From Corynespora cassiicola (taxonomy: Eukaryota; Ascomycota; Dothideomycetes; Pleosporales; Corynesporascaceae): a stretch of 64,000 nt of DNA. Shown here one piece after another: positions 10,994 through 22,322 of the stretch. Both the position numbers and the translations under genes were made by a program. The first letter of the stretch is position 1. Every line of letters starts with the position of its first letter. Below the pieces are notes generated by a model. That model had not been told where the DNA came from. It did no database searches and worked only from the letters and a program-made list of their open reading frames with translations. The stretch is from assembly GCA_022059125.1 (NCBI GenBank), contig JAEUWY010000005.1, forward strand, positions 5,084,001 to 5,148,000, given 5' to 3'.

Positions 10994-13900
10994 CAGTATT
11001 GGCTCTTCTTTTTCCAAGAATCTGCCTAGAGATTTCGGGAATTTGAATCGGCCTATCTCGCCGTGAATTTATAAGCATATTTACACTTTGTTCACTTCCT
11101 AAAATGTGTCTAACACCTCCATCCACGACATGATTACGATGTAGTAACGAGCAAGGATTTTACCCAAATTCTAGTAAACTTGCTTGGGTTTAAAATCAAG
11201 TATTTTACAATGAAGTAGTATTCCAAAGGATGGGAGAAGAATCAAACATAGTGGCCCTGTAATGAGAGCTCTTCGAGCCAAGAAAAGCCGCGGCTTTAAG
11301 TTGACCCAGGCAGGCCCTCTCCGTAAGAAAAACACGCGCAAATCTCCTATAGGCTGATCCACAAATGGTCCATCCATTGTGATTCCAGATTGTCGTAAGC
11401 CTCAAACTCTCGTAATTTCCCGGTGTAGGTATGTCCCGGGGATTATGGGGATAGCGTCGGCCGCGATGTCGGACATAGTCGGCTTTTGCCGAAACACTCG
11501 GCTGGAGGAGGTAACAAACCACCGCTATCTGTTGACTGAATGATACATATCTTCATCAATATCATATAGAAAACATATAGTGAAAATTTAGAGCAGTTGA
11601 TGATCATTATTCCTGAAATTTGACGCGATCGACATCCGCCTTCTAACAAGCGGAAGCAGTGTAGAGAGTCGGCGCCCGACTCGGAAGAAAAATCGCACCG
11701 AAGCGGAGTCTCCCAAATGCCGTCTGGCCGTCCCCGAATTTCTCAAGATATCTTGTCTTTATACTTTCCTTCCCCAAGGCTGGAGTTCCTCCATGCAATA
11801 CTCTGGACGCCGCCGATCACTCCCACTTTGTACGCTTACCACTTATTCGGGCACACCCAAGACCTCGCCTGTCCCCATGCGAACCCCAACATCGCAACCA
11901 TGTCTTCTCGCGTGGCAGCCCGAGTCCTGTCTCAGACCCTAGATTCTTTATGGGGTAGGTTTCCATGTAGGGACGGCAAGTATATGAACTGCACGATCTA
12001 TTTGTCAACCCGCTTGATGGACCTGTCGTAGTGAAGGGGACCAGATGTCGCCGGGGTGCAACCAACCTATCATTTCGTGCAACGACATCGCAGGAATACG
12101 GCAGGCGGCACGATAACACGCGCTTGTGATCGGCAAGATGGTATGCGGCCGCACCCCCCTCTTCTCATAAGCTGGGGGCCGCTCTGCATGAGATGCAAGC
12201 GGGTGATCCTCCGGGTAATGCGCCAGAGGGTGTGAAGGGATAACACGTGGATTCAAGGGGAAGATGTGACAGTTTATGATCCTTGGGAACCGCAAATCTG
12301 GGTGGCGAAGATCTTGAGGCTGTGTTGATGATGGCCCTTATGCGTCATGGCTTCCCTTCTCCGCGTATAAGGCACGATGACCTCGGAATTTGCGAGGGAA
12401 CTGTCTCTCTCAAGAACGATTCCAATGTATCTACCATTTTCATTCAGTGGTTTATCTTTAATTTTTCCCTTTTTTCTATTACTGCGCCTGGGCTCGATGG
12501 CCGGGTGTCACTGTACAATCACGTGGTCAACCCATTCACTACGATATCCAAGACCGGTGGAGTTGCGTATGACAGACGCACATTTTGAACAAAACCCCTG
12601 CAAGTACATTAAGATGATACAATGCACTGTTTTTTCAAGCTTAGTGTCGACCTTTAATCACTTGAGTTACTAGCTGCATTCTTCAGTTGTTTCCTGCTAC
12701 CTCAAACTTCGTTCACCTCGTCTGATTATACAACCCCATTTTTATCATTCATGCAACCATGGACTTAATTTATTCGCTAAAAATAAGACGACGATATAAT
12801 AACTGTGCTCTATGACTGATATTCGCACGCAACGGGCCTCCGCCCTGATCCTTGAAGGGGTGAGGGAAGGGGCGGCGACATTGGCCAGCCAGTACCTTCC
12901 GTACACACGCCTAATGCCCCACCACCCAAAGTTTACAAATCCCTCAATATATCTCTTTTTTTTTCCCATGATTCAAATGAAATTACGTCCCAACATTCAT
13001 TTCCTGCGCCTCACATGCTGCAAGGCACCACCGACCCGCTTAGCCTGGGCTTGTTGCTTGTTGCTCGTTACCACTCTGTTCGTTCGGCTTAGTCATTCAA
13101 ATTTTGCCGACATACAAACAGATATAGAAAACAGTTTCTCGGAACCGAAAAAAAGAAGCCTCGCAGGCGTACCATGGATCATGTGGATTCTTGGCATTGA
13201 TATTTACCTGGGCAGTCTTGGTGTGGGAACGGAAGCAGGCCTCGAGATCCGAAATGTGGTGCAATTAATGAGCTCGGAAATAAGGGCTCAGTTTAGAACC
13301 AGGCGCTAACTTGGGTGGAAAGAAGGAAGCATGTGGGGCAGCTGCATAGAAGCAGCAGAAGCGGTGAACTGGCGTCTAGAAAGCAAATTCTGGCAGCCCA
13401 ATTTGAAACGTGGCGCATCGCACGGATCTTAATAAGCAATGAGCTATTAAACATATGACCGAACCGAGATAGTCGCGAGTTACCGAGGTGTGGCAAATAT
13501 CCCCTAAATTTATTCACTTTTCAGAGGCGCTTTTTTGGGAGGGCTGTACTGGAACAAGTAGAGAGATGCAACGGAGGGGCTATCACGAATCAGAAGTCCA
13601 TTCGCCTCAAACATACGTGCATATCAATAGGGGTATCCTCTTCAACTTGTCCATCATGTCAACTAGCAGTCCATGCCCGCAAATTGATTTGTTGCCTGAA
13701 ATAAACTTATACCGGCAACCCATTGGCCCAAAATGGTATCTCAGTAAACGTTAAAGAAAAGAAACCTTAGACAGCATGATGAAGTAGAATTCAAGAGGTT
13801 ATTTTCCACGGTTTTGGACTTAGAGTCCTGTAAAACACGACGTATTTTCCACAGCAAACCTCCGGCTGTCTGAGTGACACAAGAATGAAGTAGAATGTCG

Positions 13901-14101
13901 GCAAAGTTTCCGCAAGAAAGTCGCCCATCTAGGCACTCAACTGCTCTGTTGTCAAAGTCCAATCAAGTGCTCGATAGCCTCATAGAGGACCTCCTAGAGT
14001 TCGCGAGGAATCGAGTGCCATGTAACCTCGTTTTAAGTTAGAGCTTATTTATATATTATACCTCAAATATGTACCTACACCTAATACAAAGGCTGAAATT
14101 C
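10994..14101. other. 3.1 kb intergenic region without a supported gene
   Basis: I find no recognisable protein here. The longest ATG frame is 12812-13309 (+, 165 aa), a Leu/Cys/Arg-rich product with no domain, no family resemblance and an upstream AT-rich stretch. It is treated as chance. The remainder is ordinary mixed-composition DNA with no repeat that I can support. Confidence 0.4.
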
Positions 14102-14386
14102 TCATGTATCGAAAAAAACGAAAGACCTGTCCATTGGATGGATTTTATTGCTGAGTTTGTTTATATCGTCCTTTACTGTTTGGGATTGGTAACGAATATG
14201 CTGAATATCGTGTTTCATACTATTGACTGTTTTGTCCAGACGAACGTAGTCTCTTTGGACAGTCTCGAATTGATTCCGGATGTGTTTGAGGTCACCTCTG
14301 ATTCAGTGTAAATTCGTTGAATATGGATGATGAGAGGATCGATCCATGCATCGTCGCAGGGTGGTGTATTTCGGAAAGTTGACCAT
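14102..14386 (-). pseudogene. small coiled-coil gene, frameshifted remnant
   Basis: On the minus strand a CT-rich leader runs into an ATG at 14386 with good context. From there three frames carry protein-like segments in succession. A Leu/Ile-rich stretch ending in IQRIYTESE (frame +1) is followed by a 66-residue open segment, 14302-14102, in the ATG frame. That segment is strongly heptad-like: hydrophobic residues space regularly through LKHIRNQFETV and on to DDINKLSNKI. An in-frame TGA at 14305-14303 separates it from the ATG. The only GT dinucleotides available do not give a phase-consistent intron. I infer one or two indels. The original function is unknown, and I recognise no family. Confidence 0.4.
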
Positions 14387-14920
14387 CTTGAGTGTTGTGG
14401 GCAGCGAAAGAAATGGTTAGAGAATGGGGGGAGACAAGATGAGGAGGAAGTCTAAGAAAGGGTTAGTATTTATTTAGCACCTGGGGCTGGAGTGTTGGGG
14501 TGCTCTTACTTTGGTGGGAGTGCGCCACCCAACCTTCGGAAACTCCTTTTCCAACTACATTATGTAATTGTTGACTACAGATCTTGATTTAGACGCACAT
14601 AACTGAACAATTAAATCAGCAGTTTGCCTTTACGATATAAAAAGTCGGCCTTCTCTTAGATTAATAAGAGCTGCACAGTTTCAGACCACAGCATGCTTGA
14701 CAAGATAACAACAGGGTCAAATTCTCAGGCCACATTACACAGCATGGAGCACTCAACCTCTATTGTAGATCAAAATCATTGAAAAACTGTTTTATCAAGA
14801 GAGGCATGCTATGTTATTGATCCAGTGATTGAACCCCATAGGGGGTGTAAACTGATGTTGACAGATCTCTCTCCTTTCTTTCCGCCCACCCAGGATCTCA
14901 TAACCTGCTACAAAATACAC
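14387..14920. other. intergenic, leader of the coiled-coil remnant and downstream DNA
   Basis: 14390-14460 on the minus strand is CT-rich and resembles a fungal 5' leader. The rest, up to the 3' end of the DJ-1-like gene, shows no gene. Confidence 0.35.
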
Positions 14921-15680
14921 CTAAGTATTCCAGTCATGAGGCCCATCATAAGTATCCGGTCGAACATTTACATCTGCCAGCTTAATCACAACATCCGATA
15001 CCACCCCAGGCCACTTCTCTCGCATATACACCGCCACGAGATCCATCCCATTGGTAATACCACCTGAACAAGTTAGTCTTAGTCAACTGCCTTTGAAGTA
15101 TTCTCAAACCCGACCACCCCGGACTCAACATCAAACACAAAAGAATGAGATACTCACCAGAAGTCCAAACCCGCCCATCTCTCACATAGCGCTTATCCAC
15201 CCACTTAACCTTCGGAAACTCCTTCTCCAACAAATCCATCACCCCCCTGGACCCCGTCGCCACCTTTCCATTCAAAACCCCCGCATAACCCGCCACGAAA
15301 CCGCCAGTGCAAACCGTGATGAGGTCCACGCCGGCACTGACCTGCTTCCGCACAAACTCGAGCACCTCCTCGGCAGGCTTGAGTCCCGGCGGCGGGCCGG
15401 GTATCATCAGTATGTCGAGCTTGCCTGGGGCGACTTCGGGGTCGTCGAGGCCGTGGGTGATGCCTAGGCCGAGGCCCGGGGTCGATTGAGCGAGGGTGCC
15501 CGGGCCGGAGAGCGAGATGTAGGATATCTTCACCGAGGAGTCGGGGAAGGCGGCGTCGACTATGGAGTCGGGGAGGTTGTCGACGCGGAGGTAGGATTTG
15601 GTGGTCATGGAGAAGAGGTCGACGGGGGCGATGTCGAGGAGTTGGATTGGGGGGACGATGAGGACGCCGATGTGGGCCAT
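14921..15680 (-). CDS. DJ-1/PfpI (class I glutamine amidotransferase-like) protein
   Basis: Minus-strand exons 15680-15158 and 15063-14921 encode 221 aa. The protein shows the DJ-1/PfpI flavodoxin-like fold: an N-terminal strand HIGVLIVPP, a middle LDILMIPGPP segment and the nucleophile elbow VCTGGF with Cys124. The early acidic residues Asp16 and Asp21 lie in the region that usually supplies the partner acid. Fungal relatives are annotated as ThiJ/PfpI or isonitrile-hydratase-like proteins. The exact reaction (hydratase, glyoxalase III or protease-like) cannot be decided. The intron has a strong GTGAGT donor. A TATATA sits 130 bp upstream of the ATG. The antisense Gly/Glu-rich frame at 15486-15875 is a shadow. 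Confidence 0.88.
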
Positions 15681-15807
15681 GGTGGTGGTGAGGTTGGGGT
15701 AGGAATGAGAAGAGCTGAGAGGAAGCTGTTTAGAGATGAGAATGCTAGTGGTGAAGATGGATTGAATGAGAGTGATGCTTCTAAAAAATGGTTGCAGTTG
15801 ACGTATC

Positions 15808-15813
15808 TATATA
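15808..15813 (-). promoter_or_regulatory. TATA box of the DJ-1-like gene
   Basis: TATATA lies on the minus strand roughly 130 bp upstream of the ATG at 15680. The position is plausible but evidence is motif-only. Confidence 0.35.
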
Positions 15814-16522
15814 CCTTCCTCGAGTATGTCCGAGCGCTGAGCAGCAATGCATTACACTGGCACATGATTCGATAATACGTGAGAATAAGCGGATCAAGAA
15901 GTAATTTGATTTTCACATCCGTATCCGACAATCTGAATGTAGAGGGTATAGTCAGAGATACTCAGTAGGTAATCGTCCAACTCTCCATTCATGTGAACAA
16001 GCACCCCTCTGGAGATTATTTAACAAGTGTACTCAAATATACTACAGAGATTTGGACCTCCTAGGGCGAATCCTCAAATTGTTTTGTGAATCTTGGACAC
16101 CACTGGTATCCTTTTGCTTTACTACAACAAAACATACCTCAACTCCAAAACGCAAGTTGAATGTGTACATCGGATGTCGGGCCAGGAAAACCATCCGTCC
16201 CGTCCGATACACCGCAATGCTATGTCTGACCGGCCGGCCCATCCAGTACTCGCCGACCCGTATTACTGTAAGATTAGCATCAATTCCAAGTAGCACAAAC
16301 TACAATGACGACGACAAGCGTAATCATGCAACAAGTGGCACTAGGGCGAAGCATCCCCACCGCCGCGGATCAACCTCTCCCCGAGCCTCGGCTCATCCCC
16401 AGATTCCTGCAGTCCCGCCCGCTCGACTCCCGAAGAGATCCAACCCACGCATTTCCCCAGCTTCTCTCCCGTCATTTCCGTTCCAATTCCCTTTTTTCGC
16501 ACACTCCAGACATACGAACAAC
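15814..16522. other. divergent spacer between DJ-1-like gene and SDR
   Basis: This holds the shared upstream region of two divergently transcribed genes. The last 250 bp before the SDR start are CT-rich, as expected for a 5' leader. Frames on both strands here have no family resemblance. Confidence 0.4.
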
Positions 16523-17454
16523 ATGGACCTCTCAAACCTCTTCGACGTAAAGGTACACCACCCACCCCGATAAACCTCCGACCCCGCTGCACGGCAAACC
16601 CACTGACTCGGCACCGCACAGGGCAAAGTAGTCCTCGTAACGGGCGGCGCAAAAGGAATCGGACGCATGATCAGCGAGGGCTTCGTCACAAATGGAGCGA
16701 CCGTTTATGTATCGTCGCGCGACGCAAAGGCATGCGAGGAGGCGTGCAGAGAGCTCAATGCGCTCGGCAAGGGCCGCGCAGATTACATCACAGCCGATCT
16801 CTACAAGGAGGAAGACATCACAAAGATAGCCGCGGAGATTAAGAAGCGGGAAGGGAGTGAGTGGGCCATGCGCTCTTTGCATGTCTATATGGAAAGGGAG
16901 GGAAAGCTGCTGACACAGAGGGATCCGCAGAACTCAACGTCCTGGTCAATAACTCGGGAAGCAACTGGGGAGAGAGCTACGACACATATCCGTCCGCGGC
17001 ATGGGACCGCGTGCTGACGCTGAACCTGAAGCGTGTATTCCAGCTCACGCAGGCCGTCACGCCGCTGCTCGAGGCCGCCGCGTCCAAGGGCAATCCCAGC
17101 CGCGTCATCAACATTGGCTCCGTCGACGGTCTGCGCGTCCCCGCGCTCGAGACGTTTGCGTACTCTGCTTCCAAGGCTGGATTGCACCATTTGAGCCGTG
17201 TCCTGGCGAGCCACCTCGGAAAGCGGAATATCACGAGCAATACGCTGGCGTGTGGGCCGTTCCAGAGCAAGATGATGAAGGCGACGCTGGAGAAGTTCCA
17301 GGATGTTATCGAGAGCGGCGTGCCGCTGGGGAGGATAGGCAGCCCAGAGGATGTGGCAGGGACATGTATCTGGCTCTCGAGCAGAGCAGGCGCATACATC
17401 AACGGTGCAACGATTACCGTCGACGGCGGGTCGGTGGTTTCGGCCAAGTTGTAG
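16523..17454 (+). CDS. short-chain dehydrogenase/reductase (RhlG-like)
   Basis: This is an NAD(P)-dependent oxidoreductase of the classical SDR fold. Exons are 16523-16552, 16622-16856 and 16931-17454, giving 262 aa. The Rossmann motif TGGAKGIG follows the short first exon (MDLSNLFDVK). NNSG and GSVDG segments precede the catalytic Y-x-x-x-K (YSASK). The C-terminus ends with the typical NGATITVDGG. The closest named relatives by pattern are fungal proteins annotated as RhlG-like 3-oxoacyl reductases. The third exon could instead start at 16919, which adds four residues in frame. The first exon is only 10 codons but the ATG context and phases fit. Confidence 0.9.
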
Positions 17455-17697
17455 ATGGGTACGCAAAGTTGTGAATATAAGGGTGGCTGTATGATATCGC
17501 TGCTACAGTTTAGACCTCAATGCCACAGGTTGGATATGACCCTCACTTTTGCCCAGATTGCCACTTCACGCGCACCAGTCTCGCAAGGTGGTAATGAGTC
17601 CTGATTTGATTTGGGGGTATCTTTTGTTCCAATCCGACATGGCTGTGGCCATGCCATTCCACGCGGCGCCCGAAAGTTTGAAGAGAGAATGAAAACT

Positions 17698-18565
17698 TTA
17701 TGCAGCGCCCGCCCGCTTCTTCTCCAGAATCTGGTTCTTTAGGCCTTCAGCAGCAGCCTCGGCCTCGAGCACGCGACCAATGCCTCCTTTCCACGTCTCC
17801 TCGAGGGTCGTAATCTCTCCATGCACGGCCTCTTGCTGCATCCTGCGCAGACCCTCCACCTCCTCCTGCTGCTTGCGCACATCGACCAGCTCCGCCTCGA
17901 GCGCCTTGAGCACATGCTCCAACTGCCAATTCCCCGTCAACCACGCATTCTTGCCAAACTTCTCGAGCAGGCCCAATTGCACCAGACGGCCCTGGACGTA
18001 CTCGGAGCTCGTGTTTGCCTTCTTGAGCGCCTCACTCCACTGGGCGAGCACCTCGGGGCGCTCCTCGTCGCTCGTCGGGTGCGTGTTCTCCGGGGCGTCG
18101 AGCTCGTCATAGCGGGCCAGGTCGATGGCGGACAGGCGCGACGACGGGTCGGCGGCCAGGCGCGCGTGCTCGTGCTCCAGCGATGAGGGGAACTGCGGGG
18201 TGTATTTTGCGGCGGGGATCAGGGACGGGTGCAGCTGGGCGGCATCGACGCCCGCGGCCCTGATTTCGGCGGCGATGGCGGCCCTTGCGGCGTGCAGGCT
18301 GGCGTCGTCGGGGGCGGTATCGACGTCTGAATGTTTTGCTCGGTTAGAAGGGCGATACGAGGGAGAGGGCGGCAAGGAGATAGCAGTGTGAGGGCAGTGT
18401 GAAGGTAGGGCGAGGGCGTGCATGCAGTGTGGTGGTTTTTTCCCCCACGCGCAGAGGCGCATCGGACATTGGATAGGTTCAGGCAAGACGGCGGGGAAAT
18501 GAATAAAGAAGAGTATATTGCAACTTACAGGGGAGGGAGTCGTAGGATTCGTTGATTAGCGGCAT
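17698..18565 (-). CDS. cwf7: pre-mRNA-splicing factor SPF27 (BCAS2/Cwf7 family)
   Basis: This is a core component of the Prp19 (NTC) complex of the nuclear spliceosome. Minus-strand exons 18565-18529 and 18326-17698 are joined across a 202-nt intron, long for this window, to give 221 aa. That is close to the length of human BCAS2. The first exon supplies MPLINESYDSLP and the second continues YVDTAPDD, the conserved start of the family. The C-terminal half is predicted coiled coil, rich in Glu, Lys and Leu (for example VLKALEAELVDVRKQQEEVE). It is a housekeeping gene. It is divergent from the ceramidase, with about 525 bp between the two start codons. Confidence 0.9.
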
Positions 18566-19090
18566 TGCGGTGGTGCGGCGGTCGTGTGGCCGTTCGCTGG
18601 GGGAGAGATTGCAGCGTGGTGTCTGGTGGACAGGCGCAGAGGATGGGACGGCGCTTTGGATTTAGGCGGTGCTAGGCAGTGCTTGGGGGTGCTTGGGCGG
18701 TACCGGGCGCGCGCCAGCCCTGCTCAGATCCCCGTCGCGCTGCAAATCCGGGCGACGCGGGCCTGAAGCGCATGCGCCTCCCGCAGTCACGCCTAACACG
18801 GCCCCCGCCATTGGGGAGCTTGAGGGACAGAGGCATGACGCCCATGACGCCAGCCGACCGTCTCTCGAGGCCACCACGGGCCTCTGCAGCCCGCTGTGTT
18901 TGGGTCGCACACCCCCAGCCAACCAGCTCCTACCTGTCGCGTGCCTGGCCACCACCCAGTACAGCACACAGCTAGGTAGCTTGCTGGCCAGCTCCCTCCC
19001 TATATCTTCGCTTTGCCCTGGCCTCCAGATGCGGCCCAGGAGCTTCCGCCCGCTGCCGCACACCTCCGCCTTTGCGCTCTGGCTGCGACA
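18566..19090. other. divergent promoter between SPF27 and ceramidase
   Basis: GC-rich DNA with no clear TATA box separates the two start codons. Overlapping Pro/Ser/Arg-rich frames on both strands have no domain and are treated as chance. Confidence 0.4.
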
Positions 19091-21418
19091 ATGGCCCGCT
19101 CACACATCGCCATCGCCCTAGGCACCGCCCTCATCGCTGCCCTCATCGTCGGCCAGCTCATCGCGAGCCTGGGCTTCCCGCACGTCGACTTCTGGCACAC
19201 GCGCTTCGACCAGGACGACGGCTACTATGACATCGACCAGACGAACCTCTTCCACGGGAAGCAGTCGGGCGACGCCGTCGACGACCCCTCTTCGTATCTT
19301 ATCGGCGTGGGCAGGGCGGATATCACGGGGTGCGTTTAGACGAAGCCATTGATACCGGAGGAAGCATCCTAATCGAGCTCTAGGCCTGTAGTCGAGTTGA
19401 ACCTGATGGGCTATGCGAACAGCTCGCAGGTCGGCACCGGTCTGCGCCAGCGCTTGTACTCGCGCTCCTTCATCGTGGGCGCCCCCGGCGACACCAGCCA
19501 GCGCTTCGTGTACATGGTCCTGGACACCCAATCCGGAGACACTGCCATCCGAAACGGCATCCTCGAAGGACTCAGGAACCTGGGATCCGAGTATTCCGTC
19601 TACACCAAGAACAACGTGGCTGTCACGGGCACCCACAGCCATGCCGGGCCCGGCGCCTGGCTAAACTACTTGCTCCCGCAGATTACGAGCTTGGGCTTTG
19701 ACAAGCAAAGCTACCAGGCCATTGTCGACGGCGCCGTGCTGTCCATCAAGCGGGCGCACGAGAGCCTCGCGCTGGGGACCGTCAGTTCGGGGAGCGCAAA
19801 GGTCTCGGATGCGAATATCAACCGCAGTCTGTTTGCCTATCTTGCCAATCCGTCGGCCGAGAGAGAGCGGTACGCGGACGACGTGGACAAGACCATGACA
19901 CTGCTCAAGTTTACACGTGCTAGCGACGGCAAGAGCATTGGCATCTTGAACTGGTTCGCAGTCCACGGCACCAGCTTGCTCGGCAACCAGACCATCGTGG
20001 CCGCCGACAACAAGGGAGTGGCGGCGTACTTGCTCGAGCAGGACGTCGCAGCCAACGCCGCCTCTCTCAATGCCGACCCCGGCTTCGTCGCTGGCTTCTC
20101 GCAGTCGACGGTTGGCGATACCACGCCGAATGTGCTCGGCGCGTGGTGCGAGGACGGGTCCAATCAGCAGTGCCGCTTCAACGACAGTACGTGCGGGGGC
20201 AAGAGCCAGGACTGCCATGGCCGTGGTCCCTTTTTCGGCCTGAACGACGGCGGGGTAAAGTCGTGCTACGAAATTGGAAGGCGCCAGTACGAGGGCGCCA
20301 AGGGCATCCTGACCTCGACTGGCTTGACCTCCATCACGGGCGGTGTCCGCGCCTTCCACACATTCGTCGACTTCTCCAACTACACCTTCACCCTCAAGAA
20401 TGGGTCCACCGTGACCACCTGCCCCGCCGCCATGGGTAATTCGTTCGCCGCCGGTACCTCCGACGGCCCTGGCGCATTTGACTTTGTGCAGAACGACCCT
20501 GGCGCCCCCAGTAACCCGTTTTGGAATGTGGTAGGAAGCCTGATTGCACCCCCGAGCGCAAAGCAAAGGGAATGCCAGTATCCGAAGCCAGTCCTCCTGA
20601 ACGTAGGAGAGGCAAAGGTGCCCTATGATTGGTCTCCCAACATTGTGGACATTCAGGTATTGCGCCTTGGCCAGTTCATCATCATCGTCTCGCCCGGCGA
20701 GGCCACGACCATGTCTGGCCGCCGGTGGAAGGAGGCCGTGTACAACCAGGCCATCGCCTCGGGCATTGTGCCTTCGTCAACTCCCCCTATTGTGGTCGTT
20801 GGTGGCCCGGCCAACACCTATTCTCATTACATTACCACCGAGGAAGAGTACTCGGTCCAGCGCTACGAGGGTGCCTCTACACTCCACGGGCCCCACACCC
20901 TAGAAGCCTACATCAACGCCACACTCAAGTATCTCCCCTACATTTCTGACACTTCCTCCCCCGCCGTCCCCTCGGGCCCCACTCCCCCGGACAACCGCGA
21001 ACGCAGCATCAGCCTCATCACGGGCGTCGTGTACGATGGTGCCCCCTTCGGCAAGTCCTTTGGCGCCGTCCAGACAGACGCTTCCGCTTCCTATGCGCGC
21101 GGCGCTCGCATCGCCGTGACGTTTGTCGGTGCTAACCCGCGCAATAACCTGCGACTCGAGGGCACGTTTGCCGCCATCGAAAGGCAGAATGGCGGCTCTT
21201 GGGCCCAGGTCAAGAGCGATAGGGATTGGGAGTTGCTGTATGAGTGGAAGCGCGTCAATGGGTTGACGGGCACCTCTGATGTTACGATTACCTGGGATAC
21301 GAGTATCACTAGCCCTGCGCCGGGGACGTATAGGATTAGGTACTATGGTGATTCGAAGGCGGTTGGGGGGACTATTACGGCGTTTCAAGGGACGAGCAGG
21401 TCGTTTACTTTGGCCTAG
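19091..21418 (+). CDS. neutral (non-lysosomal) ceramidase
   Basis: This zinc amidase hydrolyses the N-acyl bond of ceramide to sphingosine and fatty acid, probably at the secretory pathway or cell surface. Exons 19091-19329 and 19384-21418 give 757 aa. An N-terminal hydrophobic segment (residues 5-27) looks like a signal anchor. Motifs include DITG-PVVELNLMGYA, THSHAGPG, HGTS and the Cys-rich STCGGKSQDCHGRGPFFG. The C-terminal ~150 residues form the Ig-like domain typical of the family. The motif that carries the catalytic Ser in characterised bacterial and mammalian enzymes reads GDTTPN here, with Thr327 at the Ser position. This is noted as odd, because Thr may be ancestral in fungi. Both exons are GC-rich. 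Confidence 0.93.
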
Positions 21419-22322
21419 GGGGGTTTCTGAGGGTTTTGGAGGCGATAGCATGCGGTGGTGAATGTATATAGTCATGAGGCGTACCGAGTAGCAATGTTAC
21501 GCATTCCTTTGTTAGTTTGGGGGTTTGGACTTGGTGATGTTTGGCTTTTCAGCTACTGAGTGGACTGGATTGATTGCCGCTCACACTGTATCTGTCGGCA
21601 CTCTGGGCTCAGAGGCTAATTGCGATTTCATGGTGGATCCAAGAGATTGGTAAGCGTGGAAAGTAGGCTGATTGACCTGCCTCGCGCTACTCACAAGGCA
21701 AACACTTGGCTGCATCAGGAAAACCTCCCTGGACCATTGAAATGTTTAGCGGCTTTTAGGAATACCATATCAGAATCATCGGTGTATTTAGATTTCACTA
21801 ATGCTTGTGCGCCAATGAGCTCTGAATGATTTGGCCCCAAAAGGAGCCCAAGAAGGCTGGTCTCGATGCACACTTATCTAGCGAAGATCCTTTGCCGAGA
21901 CTTGGAATTTTTCTGAAAAGCCACATCTCAGGCATTTTCCATGGATTAGATGCCAAATCATATGGTAACACAATCGAAAGAAGCTGGGCTATATGTCTTG
22001 TCAGTTGGTCCGATGAAAAGTGAGGTTGTACATATGTTTCTAGTTGACTCCGCGGAATGTTACGATGCTGTGGCGATTCAAGTTCCAAGATGTCAGCCTC
22101 TTCAGACCCCAGCTTCTATATTTGACTGGCCAGCAGGATACATGTGGCTCATTCGGAATCTAGGTATCCGTGATCTTAGCCCTTGGCTAGGCTCCTATAT
22201 CAATCATATTTGTGGGCTCTTATAGCCAACTCGCACCTCTTTCCAAAGTTATCTCTTCCCTGAACCGTCAAAGTGAAGAGCCCCTCGTCAAATGCTTATT
22301 TTGTATTCAGAAACACCACAAA
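21419..22322. other. intergenic region upstream of DUF3176 gene
   Basis: The ceramidase 3' flank is followed by AT-richer DNA. Several frames of 60-96 codons occur on both strands but none shows a domain or splice structure. The frame in front of the DUF3176 ATG continues upstream to 22212 without an ATG. Confidence 0.4.

Noticed and set aside
12812..13309. 165-codon plus frame with ATG
   Set aside because: No recognisable domain, no promoter or leader signal, biased toward Leu/Arg/Cys; most likely chance.
14069..14311. 80-codon plus-strand frame with hydrophobic product
   Set aside because: The minus strand at the same place reads as a heptad-like coiled coil, a better coding explanation; the plus frame is its shadow.
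15486..15875. Gly/Glu/Val-rich plus-strand frame
   Set aside because: Shadow of the DJ-1-like gene on the other strand; composition follows from the antisense codons.
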